64,000 bases of DNA from Panopea generosa (GCA_029582155.1 CM055911.1:28556014-28620013); one strand, 5' to 3'; shown: positions 47,501 to 59,051, counted from the first letter of the stretch. Made by a program: numbers and translations. Notes: generated from the sequence alone by a model not told the origin.

Positions 47501-49755
47501 ATATACCCGGGGATACTTTTCTCTATGGTGCAGGTGATAGTGTCCTTTATGTTACCGATACTAGTTTATTCTTATATACCGGGGGATACTTTTCTCTATG
47601 GTGCAGGTGATAGTGTCCTTTATGTAACCGGTACTAGTTTCTTCTTATATACCTGGGGATACTTTTGTCTATGGTTCAGGTGAAAGTGTCCTTTATGTTA
47701 CCGATACTAGTTCCTTCTTATATACCCGGGGATAATTTTTTCTCAATGATACAGGTGATAGTGTCCTTTATGTTACCGGTACTAGTTTCTTCTTATATAC
47801 CCGGGGATACTTTTCTCTATGGTGCAGGTGATAGTGTCCTTTATGTTACCGATACTAGTTTATTCTTATATACCCGGGGATACTTTTTCTCAATGATACA
47901 GGTGATAGTGTCCTTTATGTTACCGGTACTAGTTTCTTCTAATATACCCGGGGATACTTTTGTCTATGGTGCAGGTGGATAGTGTACTTTATGTTACCAG
48001 TACTAGTTTCTTCTTTTATACCTGGGGATACTTTTGTCTATGGTTCAGGTGAAAGTGTCCTTTATGTTAACGACTCTAGTTTCTTCTTATATACACGGGG
48101 ATAATTTTGTCTATGGTGCAGGTGATAGTGTATTTTATGTTACCGGTACTATTTTCTTCTTATATACCCGGGGATACTTTTCTCTATGGTGCAGGTGATA
48201 ATGTCCTTCATGTTACCGGTACTAGTTTCTTCTTATATACCCGGGGATACTTTTCACTATGGTGCAGGTGATAGTGTCCTTTATGTTACCGATACTAGTT
48301 TCTTCTTATATACCCGGGGATACTTTTTCTCAATGATACAGGTGATAGTGTCCTTTATGTTACCGGTACTAGTTTCTTCTTATATACCCGGGGATACTTT
48401 TCTCTATGGTGCAGGTGATAGTGTCCTTTATGTTACCGGTACTAGTTTCTTCTTATATACCCTGGGATACTTTACTCTATGAAACAGGCGATAGTGTCCT
48501 TTATGTTACCGGTACTGGTTTCTTCTTATATACCCGAGGATACTTTTCTCTATGATACAGGTGATAGTGTCCTTTATGTTACCGATACTAGTTTCTTCTT
48601 ATATACCCGGGGATAATTTTGTCCAAAGTGCAGGTGAAAGTATCCTTTATGTTACCGGTACTATTTTCTTCTTATTTATTCTCGGATAGTTTTTCTATGG
48701 TACAGGTGATAGTATCCTTTATGTTACCGGTACTAGTTTCTTCTAATTTATTCTCGGATAGTTTTCCCTATGGTACAAATCATAGTGTCCTTTATGTTAC
48801 CGGTACTAGTTTCTTCTAATTTATTATCGGATAGTTTTCTGTATGGTACAAATCATAGTGTCCTTTATGTTACCGGTACTTGTTTCTTCTCATATATCCG
48901 GGGATACTTTTCTTTATGATACAGTCGTAATTATGTGTAAGAAGTCAGCCATAGTTTTCCTCAAGTTACCATTGACAGTTTCCTCTTATTTGCCGGTATT
49001 ACTTTCTTTTAATATATCGGTTATAGTATCATCTAAGATATCGGTCGTAATTTCCTCCGATATACTTTAAGATATGTTTTTTATGTTTTATGCAATGTGT
49101 AATCATTCCTGTTTATGAATAAGAGGTATCCAATCGTTTCCGTCTTATTCTGTTACTCTTATGTCTGTCGTTTGATAACAATATGCACAGTGCGTTATGA
49201 TTTACCTGTCAAATATAATGAACGGAACAGCTACCCTGCCATTTTCCGCCCAACATCTTCGTCAAAATACTGAGAAGTGTTAATAAAATGTGTAAACGAC
49301 ATAAACAGCCACTGATGTAGTGTTTTCCATTGTCCAGTTATATCTATACAATTAATATCCGTAAATATTTACCTGACGCTCATGAAAATCCGTGTACACC
49401 CGTAAACTGATTTTCGATGTTCGAACGTAAACCGTGAAATACTGTTGATTACCGATACCGGTACAGTATCAAATCGGTATCGTATCGCAATCACGAATAG
49501 CTGCATGTAGAAGGCGTTTAAACGTATGAATATAGGCGAAGCTTAATGAATGTCAGGTAAACACTTACGAACAATATGCATTACTATAAGGAAACTTAAA
49601 AAAGTTGATTGCGTGTATATTTTCAGGTACCATGGAAGCACATCGTATCAAAACGAAATGTCCATATGGATTGTTCCCTCTGTTTGGATGCATCTATCAA
49701 AGTAAAAAAAAACAATATCAAAATGGGATATGTGTCAACAGTGTTTGCTGTGTCA
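44172..49755 (+). CDS. secreted small Cys-rich protein, two 5' exons around a 5.4-kb intron
   Basis: Exon 1 (44172-44220) encodes a signal peptide, MRFWVLLCLLWYVRLTG, with a Trp/Leu hydrophobic core, and ends at a consensus donor (ACAG/GTAAGC) with 1 nt over. Exon 2 (49627-49755) follows a gtatattttcag acceptor, starts with 2 nt that complete a Gly codon, and encodes KTKCPYGLFPLFGCIYQSKK, then NGICVNSVCC, ending at TGTCA/GTGAGT with 1 nt over. The C-P-x-G ... G-x-C ... CC arrangement is typical of small extracellular disulfide modules (EB-like or lustrin-like in style), but the family is not assigned. The next exon was not identified. The intron carries a dead LINE, (CT)n and 24/48/73-bp arrays. 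The match of phase, signal peptide and Cys module makes this a likely real gene. Confidence 0.6.
44283..44466 (+). repeat. 24-bp minisatellite, about seven diverged copies
   Basis: The unit is ttttctataaaataccgata then atag. It resembles the 24-bp unit of the array downstream of the LINE (ataccggtgataatttcctc then taag), so the two are probably parts of one array. Confidence 0.7.
44526..44588 (+). repeat. (CT)n tract
   Basis: About 31 uninterrupted CT dinucleotides, a polypyrimidine run inside the intron between the left 24-bp array and the LINE fragment. Confidence 0.97.
44790..45880 (+). pseudogene. fragment of a second LINE reverse transcriptase
   Basis: The RT is readable from LFAVTSDLVGRSKDN (near 44830) with stops and a frame change, then as a 216-residue open frame at 45029-45679. 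That frame has NYRPVLNLTFLSKILEKA, motif A VMIDLSATFD, motif B GVPQGSCAGPVIF and an intact motif C YGYADDLK. After a stop at 45679 the thumb continues in another frame with DHVRDLGVIMTNILNFDHHI, to about 45880, where the 24-bp array begins. It differs from the LINE at 9-11 kb. Endonuclease, ORF1 and the 3' end are missing; this is an inactive relic in the intron of the secreted Cys-rich gene. Confidence 0.85.
45890..47400 (+). repeat. 24-bp/48-bp minisatellite
   Basis: The left half is organised as 48-base dimers (cataccattgatattttcc, then aaatataccggttataattt, then attacga). The right half is mostly the 24-base monomer gataccggtgataatttcct then ctaa. Long hydrophobic frames across it are by-products of a period divisible by three. 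Confidence 0.92.
47406..48920 (+). repeat. 73-bp minisatellite derived from the 24-bp unit, about 20 copies
   Basis: The unit is ttaccggtactagtttcttc, then ttatatacccggggatactt, then ttctctatggtgcaggtgat, then agtgtcctttatg. It contains three degenerate versions of the 24-base monomer plus one base. Copies are highly similar in the middle of the array and decay at both ends. Confidence 0.93.
48921..49070 (+). repeat. decayed 24-bp monomers at the array's right edge
   Basis: Irregular monomers such as accattgacagtttcctctt and atcggttatagtatcatcta mark the exit from the homogeneous array. Confidence 0.6.
49210..49283 (+). repeat. short dispersed repeat, copy 1 (partner at 57671-57748)
   Basis: Shared: acggaaca, ctgccatttt or ccgccattttt, catcttcgtc or tatcttcgtc, and tactgagaag or tattgagaag, in order and orientation. 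The element type is unknown. Confidence 0.45.
49627..49755 (+). CDS. Cys-rich exon (exon 2) of the secreted protein gene
   Basis: 129 bases (2 nt + 42 codons + 1 nt) with a T-rich acceptor and a GTGAGT donor. Five Cys occur in KCPYG, FGCIY, GICVN and VCCV. The exon is the only open frame in the interval that has both splice sites. Confidence 0.6.
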
Positions 49756-49798
49756 GTGAGTTTTGCTTTATTTTAATCATTATTTAAACTATGAACAA

Positions 49799-49995
49799 GT
49801 GTGGGCGGTAGTGTAATGGATAGAATGTTGGTCGCTCACACCAAAAGTTGCGGGTTCGGTCCCCATCTCGACCTGATGCCTCTCATAAAACAACATTCAG
49901 TACTGGTTTTACCCAGGAAACGGACTAGAGAGCGGTTCATTCATATAAGCTTTGAGCCTTCAATGCAATCGAGTTTATATAAATTAGTATAAAAC
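49799..49995 (+). mobile_element. SINE family C, near full-length
   Basis: A tRNA-like head with gtagtgtaatggatagaatg (A-box region) and gttgcgggttcggtcccca (B box) is followed by acccaggaaacggactagag, agcggttcattcatataagc and caatgcaatcgagtttatat. The body matches a layout I recall from bivalve SINEs; the name is not given because it cannot be checked here. A clean target-site duplication was not found. Confidence 0.75.
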
Positions 49996-50505
49996 AAACA
50001 ATGGATACGGTCCTGGCTCTCCTCAGAATGGATAGCAGAAATATACGAGCAGGCTGATTGGTCACTTGTTTTCAGCGGAACAAGAAGGCAGGGAATTCCA
50101 TTTCTTTAGTGTATAATATACCTAAATTGGGAGATATCAGGTGCTGGGATCATCGTGTTTTTAGTAAATACGTAACCTCATAATAAATTTATCATGGTAT
50201 TTACCTCGAGATTTTCTGCGTGCATGTCATTACCCCTTGCTTTTTGCAACTGCGCATGTCCTTAATTATCTGACGAAATTCTGCTGTCAAATAGTGTTAT
50301 GATCTTATATCCATTTAGCGAACCATTTTATAAAAAATATGATTATGGAACAACTTCTGATTCTTCGTTATTTATATACTATTCCAATGATATATATACG
50401 GCATCTATAGAAGTTGATTATACTGACTGAAGGTTACATTATATAAGTTATAATATATATAATAATATTTATATAAAATGGGAGTTATTCGTGTTCACCA
50501 TACCA

Positions 50506-50672
50506 GTGGCCTATCAACAGAGACTCGCAGGAGCAGGTGCTTCTCGCGATATTACGTAAACACCTATTGTTCTCAATCTCGCGGTCGTGATCTCCGCCAG
50601 ATTAGTGTTGTGCGCAATAAAACTGCCTGCTATCTTGAGTCTTGATCATATGCGACGCTTGCTTTCCTTGTG
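50506..50672 (+). repeat. 160-bp dispersed repeat, copy 2 (partner at 26173-26334)
   Basis: Ordered matches include actcgcaggagcaggtgctt, cgcgatattacgtaaacacc, tattgttctcaatctc, ttgagtcttgatcata and cgcttgctttcc. Confidence 0.75.
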
Positions 50673-50889
50673 TTATAGAAAAGCAGCTTTGCATATGATC
50701 AAGACTACGGCGATCAATAGTGCCAATATATTGATGAACAGGCGATGATATTATACTTTATCATTTATGCGGTTAATAGTTTGTAATAGTATCAGCGATT
50801 TGTTAGTTTTTTACAGAGAATTTTAAAAACCGTTAATAGCTCACTTTAGTAAAAAACGTGTTGCTACTGAACCCGACAAAAACATAACA

Positions 50890-50950
50890 GTTGTCAAACT
50901 CTGATCTCTCAGCCGACAATCCTCAGATCTAACCACTACGGTTTGTGGGA
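50890..50950 (-). mobile_element. possible tRNA-like SINE head remnant
   Basis: The minus strand reads cgtagtggttagatctgagg, then gagagatcagagtttgaca, resembling a decayed A box and B box at tRNA-like spacing. No body was recognised, so this is tentative. Confidence 0.3.
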
Positions 50951-50955
50951 ATTTA

Positions 50956-53595
50956 CATGTAACAACAGCGGTGGAAGAAACTAAAACTTTTAATAAAATC
51001 GCTTACCCGGGTCTAATCAATGATTCCCAGAAATTTCCCGACTCTTACGGTTATAACCTAGATCAAAGATACTAGTAAACCACGCACGTTATCAAAGGGT
51101 CATGGATGATTCAGAAACTGCGGATAATAGCGAAATAAAATACATACTTTCGAAAATAAACAATACTGGTTATGCTGTTTCAACAAAATTGTAATAAAAT
51201 AACTTAGAAGAAGAAAAAGGAAAAAGAAGAAAAAAAAAAAGAAAAGTAACCGAGAAGAAGAAGTAAGAAGATGAAAAAAAAGAAGAAGATATGATAGTTT
51301 AAGTGTCTCCATATATGTGTGATACATTTTGGATAACAGATAGCAAACAGAAACAAACAATAACATCTTGATATCGCACTAGGAACATTGTGACCAAGTT
51401 TTAGAAATATGATATTTTTTATAAATGTTCCCTATATCACCATTCGTAACAATAAACGTAAACATGATGAATTTTTTTATATATATATAGTGATACACTG
51501 CAAGTATATATAGTGATACACTGCAAGAAATGGACAGAATTTACAAACAATGAATGAGTGCCGTCAAACCATGGAAATTGTGAAAAAGCAATCCGGTCAA
51601 CCACATGTAATATCCTGCTATTTGGAGTAACGTATGGCAATATATGGAAACAAGATGCCTTTAGAATCATTGGTAATGTGTTCAGTGTTCAAGAAGTGCA
51701 TTTCTCTATATGAACAACGTCATTAGGACATAAATAAGCATGTAAAAACTTTTTGAAATGCACATCCGCAAAGTCAAATTCACAGTTGTATGTCCGCCAT
51801 TTGCACAGCGATCTAGGAGAAACAGTTCGGCCTCGTTGAGTATGATTTGCTTGAAATAACAAGTCAACATTAACAATCCCATATTGTGCTGCATTTGTAT
51901 CAGACCATTAACCAGGCATGGCATAACATTGTCCAAAGATGCTTGCAGATAAGAATTGTTTTAATGAGGTTAAATCGCTGCAAATGGTGTGCATACATGA
52001 TACTTATATATCAACTGTGAAAACTGATTAAGCGGAATGTGCATTTCAAATGTTTTTTATAATGTTTATTGCTATAGGAATTTAAGTGAACATTTGCGTA
52101 AAGTATGTACTACGAATTTGCTCAATATAGTATAGATGAAAATATGAAATTTACAAACTCGTGTACACAAGTAACCGATTATGAAAGTTGAGGAGACTAT
52201 AACAAGTTTGGTTGTATTAATAATTCAGTATAAATGTTATCGCCTACTCAGATTTAATCAATGATGCCCCGAAATTTCTGAACATTTTATGAATTTTTTT
52301 TATGCTTTATCTAACATTCAAATTCATATCGTTTACAATGCTGAAAATGTGTCATTTCAATGTAATGTCAAGTTTCAGCTCAATGATATTCAAGGCTTAA
52401 TGCAGAACTAGTCTTACAACATAAACCACCAACCCAACGAAAAAGCAGGCTATGCCTGGCCTACATTTCATGTCAATTGAACGTCAACTAAACTGTGACG
52501 CCATTAGAATTTTCAGTTGAAACAACTGACCGTGTTCAAATGTGGCTTTGCCAACATTGATATTTAACGAGCCCAATCAGAAGAGCTGGGTTTGTTTACT
52601 AAACTCTATTTGATAACAAAGATGTTTAACATTTTCAGTTTCTTAGCTTTTTATACAAAAATGTTAAATTCCTAGGTAATATCCCGCTCTGCGAAAATAT
52701 AATTGCTTCAATTTTCAAATTGATGTCGTTCTTATTTGGTAAAACAGCCTACAAAATGATTCATTTAATAAGTTCGTTCTTAATTATTAGGGAGTTCGTT
52801 ATCACTGTCCATGCGTGAATGACATTGCGCATACTCCGTTTTAAATACAATTCTGAACGAACCATGTACAAAATACAAAAACGTGCAAGTTAAGCTTAGA
52901 AACGGCCTTAGCAACTCCCAAACATCATCTCAGCTTTCATCCGCCAAGAGTTACATAAACTGTCATTCAAGTAAGCCAGTTAGTGTTCTTTAAGTAAAAC
53001 CATAACACTATTAATAGTGATTATAAACATTTTTATAGAGTTAATACCAATGCCATTTAAAACATTCTTACAAAATCTTGAAAATAAATGAAAATAAAAA
53101 CGGCGATAAAAACTTATAATGACGAACTTCCAATACCCATGTAAATGCATCATTTATATTTTGAATGGGATTGGGATTAAACAGTTTGTTTTTGAATGTT
53201 TCTTTTATCCCATTTATAAAAGTTGCTATCGAACATATACCAATCGTCCGATGTATATCTACAATTTTGGGTTTTAATGTTCATTAAAATTAGGCTATTT
53301 TTGTTTTAAACATGATAACTCAAATTCAATAGAAAAATGATCCAATAAAATGTTTAAATCAGGAACATAAAATGCAGACAAACATTGCCTTAAAATGGGT
53401 TAACTATACAGCAATCAATTGAGCTGCTTCCTTTACCTCCCGTATAAGTACACCTCCATGTAGTACAACATCGTATCCATAAGTTTAGAAACCAGTCTGA
53501 GCCTTAATATACATATTATAAGCTTCAGTCCAATCATTTATTAATAATAATCGGTTATTAGGATTGTAAAGGTTCAACCGTATGTCCATTTTAGA
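50956..53595. other. no supported gene; purine tract inside
   Basis: Minus-strand frames at 51437-51936 look somewhat protein-like (ILNEAELFLLDRCANGGH) but have stops between them and no domain I recognise. A diverged pair containing tctaatcaatgattccc at 51011 and tttaatcaatgatgccc at 52252 hints at another dispersed repeat. An acceptor-like attttcag near 52517 would continue the phase of the Cys-rich gene to a stop after 14 codons, but it is unconvincing. Confidence 0.3.
51208..51296 (+). repeat. AAG-rich polypurine tract
   Basis: Almost uninterrupted purines on the plus strand with several agaagaag runs; triplex-prone low-complexity DNA. Confidence 0.85.
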
Positions 53596-54665
53596 TATCA
53601 ATATGTGCTATATATTAACCGCCAAATAGATATCGACAACATTTATATATTTACAAACACATGGGTAACGATAAGTGATAAATATTAACCGACACGTGGA
53701 TAACGATAAGTGTTATATATTTACCGAAACATAGGTAAAGATATGTTCTATATATCAACCATCAAATCTATATCGACAAAAGTTATATTTTTACCGACAC
53801 ATGAGTAACAAAAAGGGTTATATATTAACCAACACATGGGTAACGAAAAGGGTTATATATTTACCGACACATGTGTAACGATAAGGGTTATATATTTACC
53901 GACACATGGGTAACGATAAGGGCTATATATTTACCGACACGTGGGTAACGATAAGAGTTATATATTTACCACCAAATAGATATCGACATAATTAATATAT
54001 TTACTGACACATGAGTACCGATAGGTGCTTTATATTTACCGACACAAAGTTATCGATAAGTGTTATGTATTTACCGACACATGGTATCGATAAGAGTTAT
54101 ATATTTTACGACACATATGTATTGATAAGTGCTATAATTTTACATACACATAGGTATCGATAAGTGTTATATATTTACTGCTACATAGGAATCGATAAGT
54201 GTTATATATTTACCGACACATAGGTATCGATAAGTGCTATATATTTACCGATAAATATATATATCGATAAGTGTTATATATTTACCGACACATAGGTATC
54301 GATAAATGCTATATATTTACCGACACATGTGTATCGGTTAGTGTTCTATATTTACCGACACATAGGTGTCGATAAGTGCTATATATTTACCGTTACACAG
54401 GTATTGATAGGTGTAAGATATGTATCAATAAATGCTATATTTTTACCGACACATAGTAACGATATGTGTTATGTATTTACCGACAAATAGGTGTCGATAA
54501 GTGCTATATATCTACCAACACTAAGGTTTTGATCGTTAGGTGTTATATATTTAACGACACATAGGTTTCTATAAGTGACTATATATAACTGACACATAGG
54601 TACATGTACCTATTTGCCACATAGTTATCGATTAGTGCTATATATTTACCAACATATATTTATAA
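53596..54665 (+). repeat. 35-bp minisatellite, about 30 copies
   Basis: The unit is tatatatttaccgacacata then ggtatcgataagtgt, with early units reading gggtaacgataaggg. Many copies contain the palindrome tatcgata. Length variation is common and both ends are degenerate. Confidence 0.92.
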
Positions 54666-57511
54666 ACCAAAATTAATTAGAACATATAATTCGTACAATC
54701 AACCTTAAAGACGACACATGTTCAATCGACACATTAAACAATAGGATCACAAAAGCCATTCAAAAAGTCACTAAACTCTTACCCATGAGTAAATTCAAAT
54801 TCAAAACCATATTGGACTTCAGAAGTCTGTAATGGATATTTCTTTATAGTGCCTTAAATGTAGCTATATGTCCATATGTTTATCTACAGTTAATAATGAT
54901 ACATTGTATTTATTGAAAAGTATATATTGCTTCATTAGCTACATTAAAAATCATATTATATAAAGTGACATAGTATTATATATAAACATTACAATGTCGG
55001 AAGCGCGCTAAAGTTATCTCTTCAATTAAGACGTGAGTGCACCAAGGAGACATAATTTTAAAGCTTATATAGATCAGCAAAAAGTAATTTAAAATCATCA
55101 ACAGTACGAGTCAAATAATTACTAAAAGCGTTCTTATGAAGAATTAGATATCGCGGCCGGAACAAGATACAGATTATTTGCGGTCGATAACTCGGAAAGA
55201 AGAAACCTAATAAAATTTTATATACAAGACGTGTTTTGTTTGAAAATAAAAAGTTTGAAGATGGTGAAATTAATGGAATCATTTTTAAAATTATGAGGAA
55301 TCCGGAAACAGACCAACTAATACTAAACAACCACTTTCAGAAAAATGACACAGTTGAGTACACGAATATTGTTGAATCGAATATTACGCAGAGTTATCAA
55401 AATACCAAGCACATGAATAATGAATTTAGACGTCACTGGAAAATAAAGAAAAAAAATACATAGAAAAAAGAAGCAAATGATTGAATTATAAATCAGAATT
55501 GAATGATATTTGTGTGGCTATGGAAACAGTTTTAAATCGATTTGCAGAAAACTCTGAATATATGTTTGTATAAGACACAAATAAAAATATAGGTTTATAG
55601 CAATTAATTAGACTGCAAATTACTCGTAAGATTATCCCAAGGTAGAACCAGAGTTGTCTTTGAGAGGCCAGATAAGCGAGTTTGAATTCGAAATATTACA
55701 TAAGCGGCCAATAATATTCAAGGCACTACTACCCCACTTGTCAAGTACATCAGCCAGGATTTTGCCTAGATTTGCTAACACCAAAACCACCAACGTCTCT
55801 TCATCAAGTGAAATATGCGCATTGGAACTAAATCTGACATTAGGATTAAATCCAGTGTTATACTAGGAAAACACAATACCTATTTTTTCTTAAATTCAAT
55901 CCATAACTTGTCAGACGTCCAAACATTATGGTTTAACTGTGTTAAAGACATAAGCATGAAGATAACTATCCTATGTAAGTAGATTGATAAGTATGAGTAT
56001 ATGCATGGCAGTCTACTTAAAAATTATCTAAAATAGGAATTTTGATACATAGAAAGTTATGCAAAAATCTAACATTTCCAGGGTTTGTTGACAACAACAG
56101 AGAAGTAGTTCAATATAGTCTGGTCAGTTTGTACAACAATAGGCCGTTAATGTGTTAGAGACAAGCACAGCTATGGTCTGGAACTAAATGTACATGGAAG
56201 GTCATGATATTAACATTTGATACTGAGATTTGCCATCATTTTAAGTTCATAAACTGTTTTGAGTGTGAATTTGGTTGAGTTTAGAGCTGAAAAGTATTTT
56301 TTTGTGTATGGATATTCCTAGCCCTAGAGGCCACAGCCAAAATAACAACAGTAACATGAAATACAGTACATATTAAAATCATTTAGTATAATAAACAAAT
56401 AAAGAAGAATTGGCAACAGAAAGCATTACGATTTAAACGTAATTGCCTTGATATTGAAATCAAACAACATGCTATTCTATTTTGCTCTGATGTATTCTGT
56501 CCGTGCCGTGTCGTGACCTCCCCTGCGCTTTAATAGTAAGTAATATTGATAACCACTAATGGCTATTAAATAATACGTATAGAGAACGTCCAAACGTGTT
56601 ACACTTTAGACATAAAACAAAAAAATGTTTGCTTGAGACAATTATTCAAACCTTTAGACAATCTGCATTTTGTATCACACTATTACTGATAATAAAACGT
56701 GGGTGCATTCTGCCAAACTCGAGACATAAACCCAGTCACAATAGCTAAAACCAGCTATATCCCCAACCGCCAGTAAACTAAATACTTCCCTTCTGCAGAA
56801 AATAACGTGGTGGATCTATGTGCTTTCCGGGGATATTTACTCAGATTATGCAAAATGGTGGAACTAATACTTTTAAGTACTATTCTAAAATAATTATAAT
56901 GAAAATGCGTGAACAATTCAAACTGTAACATTCGAAGCTGGCACAGAAAAATGCCCTTTATCTTCACGAAAACGCTCCATCCTACTCATATACCGTGAAC
57001 ATGTAGGTAATCAATTTAAATAGCAATTATTGTCACACAATAAAGCCCATACTTTGCCACCAAGTGACTTTTATTTCAGTTCAGAACTGAACAAAAATGC
57101 TCCCTGGGAAAAAAACTATTCAAATTCAACTTTGATTGAAGCTTTTGCACAATACCTTCATTGCTCGCAGAGGAAATGAAAATACAACAGAGATCAGTGG
57201 TGGCAAAAGTATAGATGTGGACGAAGAATATGGCGAATTTTGCGAATAAATGATTAAAACGTATTTTTGAAGAATATTAACTAACGTCAGAGAAGGAGTA
57301 AACGTCCGCATACTTTCTGACCCTCCATTATATGTTGATAGAAAAATATCTATAGGACATTTGTAATCGAATTAAATTCATCACAAGTACTTTTGTATTT
57401 TCGTACTTCATGTAATATATGCTCTTGGTTACTCTCCTTAATGGTGAAAAGATTTTGTAATGCTTGAGCAAAAATAACAGAATGTTCTGTTCTTAATGTC
57501 CGAACATTTTC
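54666..57511. other. no supported gene; possible decayed retroelement pieces
   Basis: Around 54690-54820 a frame reads LKDDTCSIDTLNNRITKAIQ then KVTKLLPMSKFKFKTI, vaguely like the region between LINE endonuclease and RT. Around 55236-55463 a short open frame has no recognisable domain. Neither is strong enough to call. Confidence 0.3.
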
Positions 57512-57592
57512 TATATGTTATGGTAAACTAGATATCTAAGGTTGAAAGTATGATTTTCAATCTCAGGTCTAAAAATATTCTCAAGAATGGTT
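57512..57592 (+). repeat. short dispersed repeat, copy 2 (partner at 100-180)
   Basis: Contains atctaaggttgaaa and gattttcaatc, then tctaaaaatattct, matching the first copy in order. Confidence 0.5.
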
Positions 57593-57670
57593 GGTGAATA
57601 CAACCCTTGGTTACATGTGTTCTGAACTAACATAATAACATAATAATCATCCATGGTACTTTATAACACG

Positions 57671-57748
57671 TGACATAAGCATACTAACGGAACATCTAAA
57701 CCGCCATTTTTGTATCTCCAATATCTTCGTCGACATATTGAGAAGCAT
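57671..57748 (+). repeat. short dispersed repeat, copy 2 (partner at 49210-49283)
   Basis: The shared landmarks are cggaacat, accgccattttt, tatcttcgtcgacatattga and gaag. It lies about 80 bases after another dispersed repeat, so the two may belong to one larger element. Confidence 0.45.
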
Positions 57749-57970
57749 GACCCCGAAGAGATATATTTGCTTTAATAATAGTGTATTTGTGAAATAATAC
57801 ATAAAATCAGAAAAATTTCCATTTGTGACAAAAAACTGTAACGTCTGCATCCCTGGTATATATTCTTCCAAGAAGATAAATAGAATGATACACATTCACC
57901 TGCTGTTATACTGAGGTACTATATAAAATGTTTAAAAAAATGGTCATTTTGGATAGATATACATGGAAAT

Positions 57971-58212
57971 GGAACGTCCGTTCCCGAAACGTCCGACTCC
58001 CCTTCCCCCACCTGCATATACATTATTTTGTGTGTTTTTTTTAATTTATAGAATTAAGTTCACTTTTTTTAATGCATTTAGTATTTTATGTTTGCAGAGT
58101 GCAACTAAGATATTATTTTTTACAAAAAAAAAATGAACAAAAATTTAGAGATTTTTTTAATGTCACTCTAATATAGGGGATGAACGTTACAAAAAAGTGG
58201 ACGGACGTTACA
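57971..58212. mobile_element. candidate MITE with GRAACGTCCGTYC ends
   Basis: The left end ggaacgtccgttccc and the reverse complement of the right end (gtaacgtccgtcc) form an imperfect inverted repeat; second inner arms, gactcccc and aggggatg, also pair loosely. The inside is T-rich and non-coding. No target duplication is evident. Confidence 0.4.
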
Positions 58213-58913
58213 TAATTTCTTACCATTGGTATTGACCCCCTAAATAACTGGAAATGTTGAAATTAAGTAATTGTCCATAATATTATGCAATATAACATAC
58301 ATCCTATCTTAAACCCTTGGGTCATAAAACCTGTGGTGAATTATGCAAATTGGGGTACAATATGCATGTTTTTTCTCATTACCACATGGTGTGACTGTTG
58401 TGTTGGTGAATTATGAAAGCTCAGCAGGATGCCAGTAACTGGACAGTAGTTTACATTTTGTGCAATATGCCTGTAGGCAAATATATTCCATATGACACTA
58501 TCCATCAAAGGTTAAAAAATCATATTTGTCCAGGTAACTAGTAGATTTGGTAACGATGTCATATGGGCTAGTTATAGGTAAAGTACACAATATGATAAAA
58601 CAAAAAAAAACAAAAAAACAGTGCAAGTAATGCAAATAACAAAAATACTACTCAACAACGCTTCATCTAAATTTACTTTAAAAGGGTATGAAATTAACAT
58701 ATTATCAGTCATCAATGGATGCACCAGTTTAACATGATAATGAATAGAAAAGCTGTCAAATATGATTTCTTTTTTTCGCTAAAAAAAGTTTTGTTTATTA
58801 TTCTCTATGAGCCCATTAAATATGTATAATGAAACATTTTTTGCTTAAATTCCATTCCTGATTAAAAATGGTGAATTTGATAATTTACTAACTGCGTAGC
58901 AAACAGTGCATAC
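58213..58913. other. AT-rich stretch next to the 58.9-kb exon
   Basis: This would be intron of that minus-strand gene. No acceptor with matching phase (0) and an open frame was identified. Confidence 0.35.
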
Positions 58914-59033
58914 CTTGATAACAAGGCTTTGATGTGCATGCTGATCTGGGTCTACATCGACACTAACCTCAATATTATTTTTGCTTTCTTTATCAAGCAG
59001 AGGGTTATTTTCATATTTTACAAATTCAATCAC
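58914..59033 (-). CDS. 3' part of an unidentified minus-strand exon
   Basis: An open frame encodes VIEFVKYENNPLLDKESKNN, then IEVSVDVDPDQHAHQSLVIK, and stops precisely at a consensus donor (ATCAAG then GTATGC). The frame is charged and not low-complexity, unlike random frames here. Its 5' edge cannot be set: a SINE-B insertion begins at 59052, and the only nearby AG (cccggcag) has no pyrimidine tract. The exon may belong to a gene whose acceptor was altered by the SINE, or to the THAP relic further upstream on the same strand. No family assigned. Confidence 0.4.
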
Positions 59034-59051
59034 GCTTGCTTTTGTGATGAC

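Noticed and set aside
51437..51936. Protein-like minus-strand frames
   Set aside because: Stops separate the pieces, there are no splice sites and I recognise no domain.
52510..52560. Possible third exon of the Cys-rich secreted gene
   Set aside because: The acceptor and phase fit, but the 14-codon product has no Cys-module character and such matches are frequent by chance.
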